Assembly: GCA_002428965.1 (NCBI GenBank)
Contig: DIYI01000017.1
Coordinates: forward strand, 186,001-250,000
Direction: 5' to 3'
DNA: 64,000 nt
Source: Jejuia sp. UBA6058
GTDB taxonomy: Bacteria; Bacteroidota; Bacteroidia; Flavobacteriales; Flavobacteriaceae
The notes below the pieces were generated by a model that worked only from the letters and a program-made list of their open reading frames with translations, was not told where the DNA came from and made no database searches. Both the position numbers and the translations under genes were made by a program. This document shows positions 24,231 through 33,308 of this stretch, one piece after another; position 1 is the stretch's first letter; every line of letters begins with the position of its first letter.

Positions 24231-25367
24231 TTACAACATTCCTTTTGTACTCGGCAAAAACATCTTATCAGGATCTCTTTTTACTGCCATTTTCATTGCT
24301 TTGGCAAAGGCTTTAAAAATACCTTCAATTTTATGGTGTTCGTTGGTGCCTTGAGCTTTTATATTCAAATTGCACTTGGCACCATCGGTAAATGATTTAA
24401 ATAAATGAAAAAACATTTCTGTTGGCATATCCCCTATTTTTTCACGTTGAAATTCTGCATCCCACTCTAGCCAGTTTCTACCACCAAAGTCCACCGCAAC
24501 TTGAGCTAAACAATCATCCATTGGCAAACAAAAACCATAACGCTCAATACCCAATTTACTCCCTAGAACTTTGTTGAACAATTCGCCTAAAGCAATCATC
24601 GTATCTTCAATAGTATGGTGTTCATCCACTTCTAAATCACCGTTCACTTTTATGGTTAAATCCATCGCACCATGACGTCCAATTTGATCTAACATATGAT
24701 CGAAAAATGACAAACCCGTATCAATATCGTTCTTGCCTGAGCCATCAAGATTTAACTTGATATATATTTGAGTTTCATTAGTATTACGGGTAATATCCGC
24801 AACTCTATCTTTAAGCTTTAAAAACTCATATATTTCTTTCCAATCAGTACTGGTTAGAGCTATACAACCTAGAATTTCTCGTTTAGAAGATTCAATTTCA
24901 TCGGCACCTAAATTTGGATCTTCTGACAGATAAATCCCTTTAGCTCCTAGATTTTTAGCTAATTCCATATCGGTAATTCTATCGCCCAAAACAAAGGAAT
25001 TTTCTAAATCATAATCATCAGAAAAATACTGAGTTAACAACCCTGTTCTAGGTTTTCGGGTATCGGCATTCTCGTGTGGAAAGGTTTTATCAATATGAAT
25101 CGCAGAAAACTCAACGCCCTCTTTCTTGAATGCATCAATAATTTTATTCTGGGCAGGCCAAAAGGTGTCTTCCGGAAATGAATCCGTCCCTAAACCATCT
25201 TGATTCGTTACCATAACCAGTTCGTAATCCAATTCATTAGCAATTTTTGCCATGTATTGAAATACTTTGGGGTAAAACTCCAACTTCTCTAAACTATCCA
25301 ATTGATAATCTACTGGTGGCTCTAAAACTAGAGTGCCGTCTCTGTCTATAAATAGTACTTTTTTCAT
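24231..25367 (-). CDS. hisB: Bifunctional histidinol-phosphatase / imidazoleglycerol-phosphate dehydratase
   Basis: 378 aa fusion performing steps 6 and 8. The N-terminal HAD phosphatase (residues 1-165) has LFIDRDGTLV and FVLGDRITDMELAKNLGAKG. The C-terminal dehydratase (about 188-378) carries two metal-binding blocks, FFDHMLDQIGRHG...DEHHTIEDTMIALG and KCNLNIKAQGTNEHHKIEGIFKAFAKAM. The same fusion occurs in enterobacteria and Bacteroidota. Confidence 0.98.
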   Translation of the reverse strand: MKKVLFIDRDGTLVLEPPVDYQLDSLEKLEFYPKVFQYMAKIANELDYELVMVTNQDGLGTDSFPEDTFWPAQNKIIDAFKKEGVEFSAIHIDKTFPHENADTRKPRTGLLTQYFSDDYDLENSFVLGDRITDMELAKNLGAKGIYLSEDPNLGADEIESSKREILGCIALTSTDWKEIYEFLKLKDRVADITRNTNETQIYIKLNLDGSGKNDIDTGLSFFDHMLDQIGRHGAMDLTIKVNGDLEVDEHHTIEDTMIALGELFNKVLGSKLGIERYGFCLPMDDCLAQVAVDFGGRNWLEWDAEFQREKIGDMPTEMFFHLFKSFTDGAKCNLNIKAQGTNEHHKIEGIFKAFAKAMKMAVKRDPDKMFLPSTKGML

Positions 25368-25371
25368 CTTT

Positions 25372-25448
25372 TGTCATTCCTGCGAAGGCAGGAATCTATT
25401 TAATGTTATTCAAATTTATAAGGATTCCGCATCAAGTGCGGAATGACG
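25372..25448. repeat. GTCATTCCTGCG...GCGGAATGAC element, hisC-hisB gap
   Basis: It contains CCTGCGAAGGCAGG (a hairpin), a middle AT-rich part and ATTCCGCATCAAGTGCGGAATGACG, so two hairpins flanked by GTCATTCC / GGAATGAC terminal inverted repeats. It fills the 83-base spacer between hisC and hisB. Confidence 0.7.
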
Positions 25449-25450
25449 AA

Positions 25451-26491
25451 TCATTCTAACTCTTTTAGTGCTTTTATTAAAACTTTGTTTTCATCTTTTG
25501 TTCCAACCGTAAAACGTAAACAGTTTTCACACCCTGGCTGGGTTGTTCTATTTCTAATCACAATACCCTTTTTTATCAACTCATTGTATCGTTTTGTAGC
25601 ATCATCCACTTTAGCCAAAACAAAATTGGCATCAGTTGGATAAATCTTTGATACAAAATCTATGTTTTGCAATTGCTTAATTAAAACATCACGTTCTTGT
25701 AAAATAGACTTAACCTGTTGTTGTGTCAATTCATTTTGTTCCAACTGAGCGATAGCCTTTTGTTGCGTTAACTCATTGACATTATATGGCGGCTTTATCC
25801 GATTTAAAACCGAAATTATCTCCTCGGAAGCATAACAAATACCAAGTCTAATTCCTGCCATTCCGTATGCTTTAGACAAGGTTTGTGTCACAATCAAATT
25901 TGGAAATTCATTCAATCTACTCGCCCAACTTTCTTCATTTGAAAAATCAATATAAGCCTCGTCAATAACAACGATACCTTTAAAAGCTTTAATTAATTTT
26001 TCGATAGAAGTCGCTTCAAAACTATTGCCCGTTGGATTATTTGGTGAACATAAAAACAATAATTTAGAATTTGAATCCGCTATCTCTAAAATCTCATCTA
26101 CTTTTGGCTGAAACCTATCATCTAACTGCACACTTTTAATCCCAACAGCATTGATGTTGGCTAAAACACTGTACATCCCGTATGTTGGAGGCAAAGTGAT
26201 GATATTATCTTGATTTGGCTCACAAAATGCGCGGTAAATTAAATCCAAAACTTCGTCACTTCCATTGCCCAATAAGATATTCTTTTGAGGTATGGATTTA
26301 ATTTCTGAAAGCAGGGATTTAACCGTACGCTGTTGAGGATCTGGATAGCGATTTACACCATTTTCAAAAGGATTTTCATTTGCATCCAAAAACACCATAT
26401 CGGCACTATTGCCTTGATATTCATCTCTTGCGGACGAATACGGCTTAAGTGCTTTAACCGTTGGTCTTATTAATTTTTGTATATCTATCAT
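25451..26491 (-). CDS. hisC: Histidinol-phosphate aminotransferase
   Basis: 346 aa from the ATG at 26491. A longer frame to 26521 would add MLYLIQHLKI, encoded by the repeat in the spacer, so it is rejected. It is a PLP enzyme: DANENPFENGVNRYPDPQ near the N-terminus, LLGNGSDEVLDLIYRAF, FLCSPNNPTGN, VVIDEAYIDFS and the PLP lysine in TLSKAYGMAGIRLG. It converts imidazole acetol phosphate to histidinol phosphate. Confidence 0.97.
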   Translation of the reverse strand: MIDIQKLIRPTVKALKPYSSARDEYQGNSADMVFLDANENPFENGVNRYPDPQQRTVKSLLSEIKSIPQKNILLGNGSDEVLDLIYRAFCEPNQDNIITLPPTYGMYSVLANINAVGIKSVQLDDRFQPKVDEILEIADSNSKLLFLCSPNNPTGNSFEATSIEKLIKAFKGIVVIDEAYIDFSNEESWASRLNEFPNLIVTQTLSKAYGMAGIRLGICYASEEIISVLNRIKPPYNVNELTQQKAIAQLEQNELTQQQVKSILQERDVLIKQLQNIDFVSKIYPTDANFVLAKVDDATKRYNELIKKGIVIRNRTTQPGCENCLRFTVGTKDENKVLIKALKELE

Positions 26492-26498
26492 AATCTTT

Positions 26499-26526
26499 AG
26501 ATGCTGAATCAAGTACAGCATGACAA
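26499..26526. repeat. ATGCTGAATCAAGTACAGCATGAC repeat, hisD-hisC gap
   Basis: This imperfect hairpin (ATGCTGaaTCAAGTaCAGCAT) ends in CATGACA and sits in the hisD-hisC spacer. It resembles the half-elements at 21160-21186 and 21802-21832. Confidence 0.55.
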
Positions 26527-26529
26527 AAG

Positions 26530-27816
26530 TTATTTTTTCAAATCCTTTAATCGAATACTTACTGCATTTTTATGCGCCTGTAAGCCTTCTGCTTCTGCCA
26601 TCAACTCAATGGTTTCACCAATATTCAAAATACCTTCTTTAGAAATTTTTTGAAACGTCATACTCTTCATAAAGCTGTCCAAATTCACACCAGAATACGC
26701 TTTACTAAATCCATTCGTGGGTAAAGTATGGTTGGTGCCTGAGGCATAATCACCGGCACTTTCAGGGGTGTAATCTCCTATAAATACTGAACCTGCATTA
26801 CTAATGCCATCAACATATGATGCTTCATTTTCGCAACAAATAATGAAGTGTTCTGGCCCATATGCGTCAATCATTTCTAAAGCTATGTTGTCATTTTCAA
26901 CATAAATAAGTTTAGAATTTGCAATAGCTTTTTCAGCAATGGCTTTTCGAGGTAATACGTCTAATTGTTGTTCTACTTCATCCGCAACCGCTTCAATAAT
27001 ACTTTCTGAAGTTGAAACCAAAATTACTTGACTATCGGTTCCATGTTCCGCTTGACTCAATAAGTCTGAAGCTATATATGAAGCGTTAGCTGAATTATCT
27101 GCCACCACCAATAATTCACTAGGTCCCGCAGGCATGTCAATCGCCACACCATATTTAGTTGCCAACTGTTTTGCAACCGTAACGTACTGATTTCCGGGTC
27201 CAAAAATTTTATAAACCTTCGGTATATTATCTGTTCCAAAAGTTAATCCAGCTATGGCCTGAATACCACCAACTTTTATAATTTTGGTAACACCACAAAG
27301 TTTAGCCGAAAACAAAATTTCAGGAGCAAGTTTACCTTCCTTATTCGGAGGGGAACACAAAACAATTTCCTTACAACCTGCAATTTGCGCAGGAACAGCT
27401 AACATTAAAACTGTAGAAAATAAAGGAGCTGTTCCTCCGGGAATATAAAGTCCAACCTTTTGAATTGGTCTTTTTTCTTGCCAACATTGGACACCGCCTG
27501 TAGTTTCAATTTCAACTTTTGGTGTTTTTTGTACTTTATGAAAGACTTCAATATTTTCTTTGGCTTGTTTAATGGCATCCTGTAATTTTTGAGGTACTTT
27601 CTGAATTGCCTCATCAATTTCTTCAGAAGTCACGACATTAGATTCTAATAAAACACTATCAAACTTACTGGTATATTGCCTAATGGCATTGTCTCCATTT
27701 AAAGAAACATCTTGAAAAATAGCATTAACAGTACCCTCAATATCTCCAACGGTTTGAGTTGGTCTTTTTAAAATTTCAGACCATTCGTTTTTATTAGGAT
27801 TCTTTATGATTTGCAT
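26530..27816 (-). CDS. hisD: Histidinol dehydrogenase
   Basis: 428 aa zinc enzyme performing the last two oxidations to histidine. Motifs include YIPGGTAPLFSTVLMLAVPAQIAGC, KVGGIQAIAGLTFGTDNIPKVYKIFGPGNQYVTVAKQL, DMPAGPSELLVVAD, SQAEHGTDSQVILV and the C-terminal GDYASGTNHTLPTNGFSK with active-site His residues. Full length. It starts two bases before the hisG stop region and is tightly packed with it. Confidence 0.98.
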   Translation of the reverse strand: MQIIKNPNKNEWSEILKRPTQTVGDIEGTVNAIFQDVSLNGDNAIRQYTSKFDSVLLESNVVTSEEIDEAIQKVPQKLQDAIKQAKENIEVFHKVQKTPKVEIETTGGVQCWQEKRPIQKVGLYIPGGTAPLFSTVLMLAVPAQIAGCKEIVLCSPPNKEGKLAPEILFSAKLCGVTKIIKVGGIQAIAGLTFGTDNIPKVYKIFGPGNQYVTVAKQLATKYGVAIDMPAGPSELLVVADNSANASYIASDLLSQAEHGTDSQVILVSTSESIIEAVADEVEQQLDVLPRKAIAEKAIANSKLIYVENDNIALEMIDAYGPEHFIICCENEASYVDGISNAGSVFIGDYTPESAGDYASGTNHTLPTNGFSKAYSGVNLDSFMKSMTFQKISKEGILNIGETIELMAEAEGLQAHKNAVSIRLKDLKK

Positions 27817-27818
27817 GA

Positions 27819-28676
27819 CTACAATACCATTTTTTCAATTGGGCATACTAAAATACCTTGTGCTCCTTTTGCCTTAAGATCATCAATAACATCCCAAAAC
27901 TGATTTTTACTAATTACAGAATGTATTGAACTCCAGCCTTCTTCAGCCAATGGCAAAACTGTTGGACTTTTCATTCCTGGTAGCACATTAATAATATCTT
28001 GCACCTTATCATTAGGCGCATTCAACAACACATATTTAGAATTTCTTCCTTTTAAAACTGACTGGATCCTAAATTGAATAGTTTCTAAAATAGTTCTTCT
28101 TTCAGCATTCAATTTTGGTGAAATTGCTAATACTGCTTCAGATTTTAAAATAGTATCAACTTCTTTTAAATTATTTTTAAACAGTGTACTTCCGCTAGAA
28201 ACAATATCAACAATGGCGTCTGCTAAACCAATATTTGGTGCAATTTCAACAGAGCCATTAATAATATGAAGGTTTGCGTTTACATTATTTTCATCTAAAT
28301 ACTTTTGAACTGTGTTAGGATATGATGTGGCAATTCGCTTTCCCTCAAGATCCTTAATATTGACATAATCATCTGCTTTTGGTATTGCAATACAAACGCG
28401 ACATGATGAAAACCCTAGCTTCTCAACAACATCAATTCCTTCACCTTTTTCAATTAATACGTTTTCGCCAATAATAGCTGCATCTACAACTCCATCTTTC
28501 AAGTATTGCGGAATATCGCCATTTCTTAAATAAAATACTTCAACGGGAAATCCTTTAGCCGAAGCCTTCAATTGATCTTTTCCATTGTCAATTGAAATTC
28601 CAATATCCTTTAAAATTCTCATCGAGTCTTCGTTTAAGCGACCCGATTTTTGCACTGCAATTCTTAGTTTACTCAT
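27819..28676 (-). CDS. hisG: ATP phosphoribosyltransferase, long form
   Basis: 285 aa, catalysing the committed step of histidine synthesis. The catalytic part has RIAVQKSGRLNEDSMRIL, DAAIIGENVLIEKGEGIDVVEKLGF, RIATSYPNTVQKYL and the PRPP loop IVDIVSSGSTLFKNNL. The C-terminal 70 residues (LLNAPNDKVQDIINVLPGMKSPTVLPLAEEGWSSIHSVI) are the ACT-like regulatory domain that binds histidine, so no HisZ is needed. It is the first structural gene, 45 bases after the attenuator. Confidence 0.98.
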   Translation of the reverse strand: MSKLRIAVQKSGRLNEDSMRILKDIGISIDNGKDQLKASAKGFPVEVFYLRNGDIPQYLKDGVVDAAIIGENVLIEKGEGIDVVEKLGFSSCRVCIAIPKADDYVNIKDLEGKRIATSYPNTVQKYLDENNVNANLHIINGSVEIAPNIGLADAIVDIVSSGSTLFKNNLKEVDTILKSEAVLAISPKLNAERRTILETIQFRIQSVLKGRNSKYVLLNAPNDKVQDIINVLPGMKSPTVLPLAEEGWSSIHSVISKNQFWDVIDDLKAKGAQGILVCPIEKMVL

Positions 28677-28720
28677 TTGTTTTGGTTATGAGTTTGAAAC
28701 AATCTAGTTGATTTACAATT

Positions 28721-28753
28721 AAAAAACCCGCTTGATTATCTCAAACGGGTTTA
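28721..28753 (-). terminator. Attenuator terminator of the his operon
   Basis: On the minus strand AACCCGTTTGA and TCAAGCGGGTT pair over a short loop and run into TTTTTT (28721-28726). It lies between the leader peptide stop (28784) and the hisG ATG (28676). The 5' arm carries GTTTGAG (28740-28746), which is also perfectly complementary to CTCAAAC in the leader at 28821-28827, giving a possible alternative fold. Confidence 0.85.
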
Positions 28754-28783
28754 AAATATATGTTGATATTACTCAATACATTT

Positions 28784-28837
28784 TTACTTCGCCTGAGAGC
28801 AAATGTAAAAATGATGATGTGTTTGAGTAATGTTCAT
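28784..28837 (-). CDS. hisL: his operon leader peptide
   Basis: A 17-codon ORF, MNITQTHHHFYICSQAK, with three consecutive His codons at 7-9, ends 31 bases before the terminator hairpin. Regions inside and after the ORF form a long hairpin: 28823-28831 pairs with 28768-28776 (9 bp) and 28805-28813 with 28779-28787 (9 bp), enclosing the codons after the His run. This is the classical histidine attenuation layout: ribosome stalling at His codons when charged tRNA-His is scarce would change which hairpins form. It is far too short to be found by ordinary gene calling. Confidence 0.88.
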   Translation of the reverse strand: MNITQTHHHFYICSQAK

Positions 28838-28852
28838 TTCTTTTATTTGGTA

Positions 28853-28885
28853 CAAATATCAAAAAAATCTAATTAAAACTCCAAA
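28853..28885 (-). promoter_or_regulatory. Promoter of the his operon
   Basis: The minus strand has TTTG (28882-28885), a 21-base spacer and GATATTTG (28853-28860), one base from the TAnnTTTG consensus. Transcription would start roughly ten bases before the leader ATG. Confidence 0.55.
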
Positions 28886-28984
28886 TATTGAACGGAAATT
28901 TTAGAACTATTGAGTATTACTGAATTTTGATTACTATTTCTTGTTTTAAATTCAAGAATATTTCTAATACTCTAAAATTTCAAT

Positions 28985-29797
28985 TTATTGGTTACCCAAT
29001 ATTATGGGTAAACCGCTATCTCCAGAACCAATTACGATTACTTTACTATTTGGTGATTCTGCTAGTTTTGTGGTGGCTTCAATACCCTTGTCTTGTAAAA
29101 TTTTGTCATTTAAAGAAGCACTTAAAATTTTATTCGCATCGGCTTTACCTTGCGCCTCAATACGTTGTTTCTCTGCTTCTTTTTCAGCAGTAACCAACCT
29201 AAATTCGTATTCTAAAGATTCTTGTTCTTGCTTTAATTTACGCTCAATAGCATCTTTGATTGATGGTGGTAACGTCACATCTTCTACCAACACGCGCTTA
29301 ACATTTAAAAATTGTCCATCTAGCTCTTTACGCACCTCTTCTAAAATTTCTTGTTCAATAACATCTCTTTTACTAGAATATAATTGTTCTGGTGTATAAC
29401 GTCCCACAACACTTCTTGCAGCTGAATTAATTGCTGGATCCAACAATTCTACAACAAAATCTTTTCCTTTGGTTTTAATCAAATTTCCAAGATTCTCATA
29501 TTCTGGCTCAAACCAAATTGTACCGTTAACAGACACTTGTAATCCGTCCACAGAAAGCACATTCATTTTATCAGAAATGGATTGCTGCCTTACCTTGAAA
29601 ACTAACATATCATTCCAAGGTGCGACAATATGAAACCCTTCTCCATAAGTCTTCTCTGTATTTACACCGTCACCAAAACGCTCGAATATTACACCACCTT
29701 CACCTGGTCCAATAGTAACTGCAGATTTAGCAATCAAAACAAATAGTATTACAACAACTACTATTACAGGTAATGCTACTTTAGGTAATTTTTCCAT
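28985..29797 (-). CDS. Prohibitin/SPFH family membrane protein
   Basis: 270 aa. A single N-terminal membrane helix (VALPVIVVVVILFVLIA) is followed by the SPFH/band 7 domain: VTIGPGEGGVIFERFGDGV, GFHIVAPWNDMLVFKVRQQSI, LQVSVNGTIWFEPEYENLGNL and AARSVVGRYTPEQLYS. A coiled coil rich in Glu, Lys and Ala (KQEQESLEYEFRLVTAEKEAEKQRIEAQGKADANKIL) leads to a Gly-rich tail GSGDSGLPIILGNQ. Family members form ring scaffolds that regulate membrane proteases such as FtsH. It lies 11 bases after the VWA gene's stop region on the same strand. Confidence 0.92.
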   Translation of the reverse strand: MEKLPKVALPVIVVVVILFVLIAKSAVTIGPGEGGVIFERFGDGVNTEKTYGEGFHIVAPWNDMLVFKVRQQSISDKMNVLSVDGLQVSVNGTIWFEPEYENLGNLIKTKGKDFVVELLDPAINSAARSVVGRYTPEQLYSSKRDVIEQEILEEVRKELDGQFLNVKRVLVEDVTLPPSIKDAIERKLKQEQESLEYEFRLVTAEKEAEKQRIEAQGKADANKILSASLNDKILQDKGIEATTKLAESPNSKVIVIGSGDSGLPIILGNQ

Positions 29798-29807
29798 AAT
29801 TTTTTAT

Positions 29808-31838
29808 TTAGATTAATCCGTTATATTTTCTTAAAAACCACTCTATAGATAGCGTTATAATTATCAATCCCAAGAGGTATTTCCAGTCTATCAAAGGTAC
29901 GGTATTTTTATCGCTTTTTTGAATAGGTTTATAGCTTTCATTACTTGTTAATTCTGTAATTAGCCCATTCAAATTATTTGAAAAAAATACTTTACCACTA
30001 GTATTTGTAGCTAGTTGATTGAGTTTTGTTACATCTGCATTTAAAAATTGTTCTTCGATATTATATTCCAAAACTTCAAAACTTCCAGATTTAGATAAAT
30101 CTCCTCCTTTTGAACGTACCTTAAAATTATATTTACCAGCTTCTAAACCACTTAAATCAACTTGATAGTTGTTGTTTTTTAAAATTAATGGAAGTACTTT
30201 TTTCTCATCTGAATTGGATTTATCCAGATTGAGTTCTAGAGATGCTCTTGCATCAAACTGATAATTTTTGTCGAAGGCCTGTGCCTTAATTACAATATTT
30301 GTATTTCCAGTATAAAACGACTCATATTCCACCGTGAGTCGACTTTTTCTTTTATTAGAAGCCAAATATTGCACAAGTTTCCCCATAAAATCGTCAAAAG
30401 GATTAAAGGTCTCTCCGTTTAAAAAACTCTGTGCACGCCATTGCCAAATATTTTCTCCAAGTAGGACAGCTCCTCGCCTATTTCCAGTTTCAAAAGTTGC
30501 TAGTAAAGGTTCCGGTTTTGAAATGCCTAATACTGTCTTCTCCAATAATGTTTCAGGCGTATTGGTAAACGTAACTTTGCCAAAGGGTCCTTTTAAAGGA
30601 GGGAAAGATTCAAAATTAATATCATCCACTAAAAAAGGCCCATAATCTAAATTCAAAGTAGCCTGAAAATCTTCCCTTTGACCAGTTGTTTCTATATTAA
30701 ACGCTGGCTCATTAGAATTTATAAAACCTAATCCAGTACTTGATCCTATAACGGTAAATTTATTTTTGCTTTCCTTTTCTAAAAGATCATAAAGTGCATT
30801 AAACTTAACACTAGGTTGATATGCTATAATTAATTGAAAATCATTGATTTGATTTAAAATACTTCGCGGATCTGTAATTATAACAGAACGTTGTTCATTA
30901 CTTTCTATACTCTTTTTTATGGCACCCAAATCGGGATGAGGAAAGTCACTTACTAAAGCTATTTTGGTTTTTTCATCAATAACTTCAACTGCAAAATTTT
31001 TCGTGTTGCTTACAGTGTTTTTTTCATTAGATAATGCCTTTAAGGAAGCCTTAAAACTTTGAACACCAACAGAATTTGCAGGTAACGTTAGATTAATAAC
31101 TTTCGAATTATCGGCTTCTGAAAACTTTAGAACTTTTGAAAATAAAACTTGGTTACCGTTTTTAATCTCAAACTTCGTATTCACCGCAGAATTTCCTTGA
31201 TACACCAAAATTGTCTCTACTGGAAATTTATTCTTTAAAAACGCATATTTATTGACGTTTAACTGCTGAATCTTTAAATCGTTATAAGTGATAGTATCTC
31301 CTAAAACTATAGGATAAACTGGTTGTGTATATTTATTAGATACTGAATAATCGTTTCCGAAGGTTTGATTACCATCTGATACTAAAACAATAGGTGCAAC
31401 ATCATTTTTATAGACATCAGACAATTGGCGTAATGCCTTATCTATGTTACTCGATCTTGCTTCAAATGAAACAATATCTGTTTTTTGAATATCCTCATCA
31501 AAAGCGAATATTTCAACATCAAAAGTATTATTTAGAGTCTCATTTTCACTTAAATCATTTAAAGTTTTTAATGCAACTTCCTCTTGTTCTAGATGAGCAA
31601 TAGAATTAGAATTATCTATAGCCAGTACTAACTTAGGTTTTTCAACATAAACCTTCACTTGCTCAAATTTGGGATTCACTAATAAGAGTAAAACGGCGAA
31701 AACAGATAAGAATCTTAAAAACGTAAACCAGGGTAATAATTTGCCTTTATACTTTGATTTATATTTATACTGAAAAAGCGCTACAAGTAGCGCTATAATT
31801 CCAGATAATATAATGTAAAACAAAGTTTCTGTTTGCAT
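29808..31838 (-). CDS. VWA-domain membrane protein
   Basis: 676 aa. Two N-terminal membrane helices (residues 3-23 and 35-57) precede a von Willebrand A domain beginning KLVLAIDNSNSIA; the DxSxS metal site is present, and PIVLVSDGNQTFG is the later VWA strand. A long extracytoplasmic region of Ig-like segments follows, and a C-terminal helix (WKYLLGLIIITLSIEWFL) re-enters the membrane. The layout resembles BatA/BatB-like and glutamine-amidotransferase-like Bacteroidota proteins. Exact role unknown. It is 9 bases from fabG. Confidence 0.82.
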   Translation of the reverse strand: MQTETLFYIILSGIIALLVALFQYKYKSKYKGKLLPWFTFLRFLSVFAVLLLLVNPKFEQVKVYVEKPKLVLAIDNSNSIAHLEQEEVALKTLNDLSENETLNNTFDVEIFAFDEDIQKTDIVSFEARSSNIDKALRQLSDVYKNDVAPIVLVSDGNQTFGNDYSVSNKYTQPVYPIVLGDTITYNDLKIQQLNVNKYAFLKNKFPVETILVYQGNSAVNTKFEIKNGNQVLFSKVLKFSEADNSKVINLTLPANSVGVQSFKASLKALSNEKNTVSNTKNFAVEVIDEKTKIALVSDFPHPDLGAIKKSIESNEQRSVIITDPRSILNQINDFQLIIAYQPSVKFNALYDLLEKESKNKFTVIGSSTGLGFINSNEPAFNIETTGQREDFQATLNLDYGPFLVDDINFESFPPLKGPFGKVTFTNTPETLLEKTVLGISKPEPLLATFETGNRRGAVLLGENIWQWRAQSFLNGETFNPFDDFMGKLVQYLASNKRKSRLTVEYESFYTGNTNIVIKAQAFDKNYQFDARASLELNLDKSNSDEKKVLPLILKNNNYQVDLSGLEAGKYNFKVRSKGGDLSKSGSFEVLEYNIEEQFLNADVTKLNQLATNTSGKVFFSNNLNGLITELTSNESYKPIQKSDKNTVPLIDWKYLLGLIIITLSIEWFLRKYNGLI

Positions 31839-31846
31839 GGATTAAT

Positions 31847-32593
31847 TTATGTTAACATTCCTCCATCAACATTTAATGTTTGTCCTGTAACATAAGCACT
31901 CATATCGCTAGCTAAAAACACACAAACATTAGCTACGTCTTCAGGCGTACCACCACGTTTTAATGGAATTCCTGCTCTCCAACCTTTAACAACTTCTTCG
32001 TCTAATTTAGCTGTCATTTCAGTTTCAATAAAACCAGGAGCAATAACATTACTTCTAATATTCCTTGAACCTAATTCTAGTGCAACTGATTTTGAAAACC
32101 CTATAATTCCTGCTTTAGACGCTGCATAGTTAGTTTGTCCTGCATTTCCTTTTACACCAACAACAGAACTCATATTAATGATAGAACCTTTACGCTGTTT
32201 TAACATGGTACGTTGTACAGCCTTTGTCATATTGAAGACTGATTTTAAATTCACCTCAATAACTGTATCAAAATCCTCTTCACTTATACGCATAAGTAAG
32301 TTATCTTTAGTTATACCTGCATTATTAATTAATACATCAATGCTTCCAAAATCATTTACCACATCAGCAGCTAATTTTTGAGCTTCATCAAAACTAGCAG
32401 CATTACTTTGATAGCCCTTAGCATTGACACCTGCATCTTGTAATTCTTTTTCTAATGCTTTTGCGGCATCAACAGAAGAACTGTATGTAAAAGCAACATT
32501 AGCACCTTGTTCTGCAAATACTTTAGCTATACCTCTACCAATACCACGACTCGCTCCAGTAATAATAGCTGTTTTGCCTTCTAATAATTTCAT
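31847..32593 (-). CDS. fabG: 3-oxoacyl-ACP reductase
   Basis: 248 aa SDR enzyme that reduces 3-ketoacyl-ACP with NADPH in fatty acid elongation. Motifs are IITGASRGIGRGIAKVFAEQG, LINNAGITKDNLLMRISEEDFD, catalytic Ser in SIINMSSVVGVKGNAGQTNYAASKAGIIGFSKSVALELG (Tyr-x3-Lys) and a tail SDMSAYVTGQTLNVDGGM. The LLMRM-like segment and the KGNAGQ before the Tyr are typical of true FabG and not of a generic SDR. Confidence 0.95.
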   Translation of the reverse strand: MKLLEGKTAIITGASRGIGRGIAKVFAEQGANVAFTYSSSVDAAKALEKELQDAGVNAKGYQSNAASFDEAQKLAADVVNDFGSIDVLINNAGITKDNLLMRISEEDFDTVIEVNLKSVFNMTKAVQRTMLKQRKGSIINMSSVVGVKGNAGQTNYAASKAGIIGFSKSVALELGSRNIRSNVIAPGFIETEMTAKLDEEVVKGWRAGIPLKRGGTPEDVANVCVFLASDMSAYVTGQTLNVDGGMLT

Positions 32594-32676
32594 GTATTTA
32601 AGTTTAGTTTTTATAAATTTTAATCACCCAAATATAGATAATACTATACTTTGAAATAGAAAAATTCTGTTAATAA

Positions 32677-33252
32677 TTAATTGTTTGGCACAAATTCAAT
32701 ATCCACAACACCGAGATAAGCGGTAGTTGAAAATTGTGTAGGAATCATTTGAGTATTGCCGATATATGTACCATAACCTAAAATAATGATATCATCCTGT
32801 TCCGTTGGAAATATCGTATTACCATTGTCGCCAAAACGATAATAATCGCTTGTGCTTAAAGACACGAAATAATCAACACCTGATTCTACTGAAACAGGTG
32901 CAATATCTTCAAAAGATAATAATTCTGCCGTTGCTTGTATATTAGCAATTGCTAATATTTCCTCAGTATCCATATTCCATAGCGTCACTCTATAAGACTC
33001 ATTATCTGGAACTCTAATCCCCAAAGCTGTAATTTGACCATTTTTAAATGATTTGAAACGATATCCCAATTCGAAAGTAACAGTACTATTAACTTGCGTT
33101 TGATTTATCTGTACAGCACCACTTTCTAAAAATGACTTCATAGGATAGTGCGGATCTCCAGTAGTTACGCTATTCCCATTATCGTCGTTAGAGCAATTGA
33201 AAAAACATAGACTAAGGAGCGAAAAGAGTAATATACATTTTAAATTTTTCAT
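32677..33252 (-). CDS. DUF4082-like lipoprotein
   Basis: 191 aa. The lipoprotein signal LLFSLLSLCFFNC has its Cys near residue 20, followed by an Asp/Asn-rich linker (SNDDNGNS) common in surface-exposed lipoproteins. The body has ELGYRFKSFKNGQITALGIRVPD, YRVTLWNMDTEEILAIANI and VESGVDYFVSLSTSDYYRF, a beta-sandwich pattern resembling DUF4082. Function unknown. A terminator shared with sucD lies upstream. Confidence 0.75.
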   Translation of the reverse strand: MKNLKCILLFSLLSLCFFNCSNDDNGNSVTTGDPHYPMKSFLESGAVQINQTQVNSTVTFELGYRFKSFKNGQITALGIRVPDNESYRVTLWNMDTEEILAIANIQATAELLSFEDIAPVSVESGVDYFVSLSTSDYYRFGDNGNTIFPTEQDDIIILGYGTYIGNTQMIPTQFSTTAYLGVVDIEFVPNN

Positions 33253-33308
33253 AAGTAAAACAAATTTAGTAAAATTAAAACATCCTCAATATCCTAGTTG
33301 TTCGTCAT

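Noticed and set aside
26492..26521. Longer N-terminus of hisC (MLYLIQHLKI)
   Set aside because: It is translated from the repeat in the hisD-hisC spacer; HisC begins normally at the ATG 26491.
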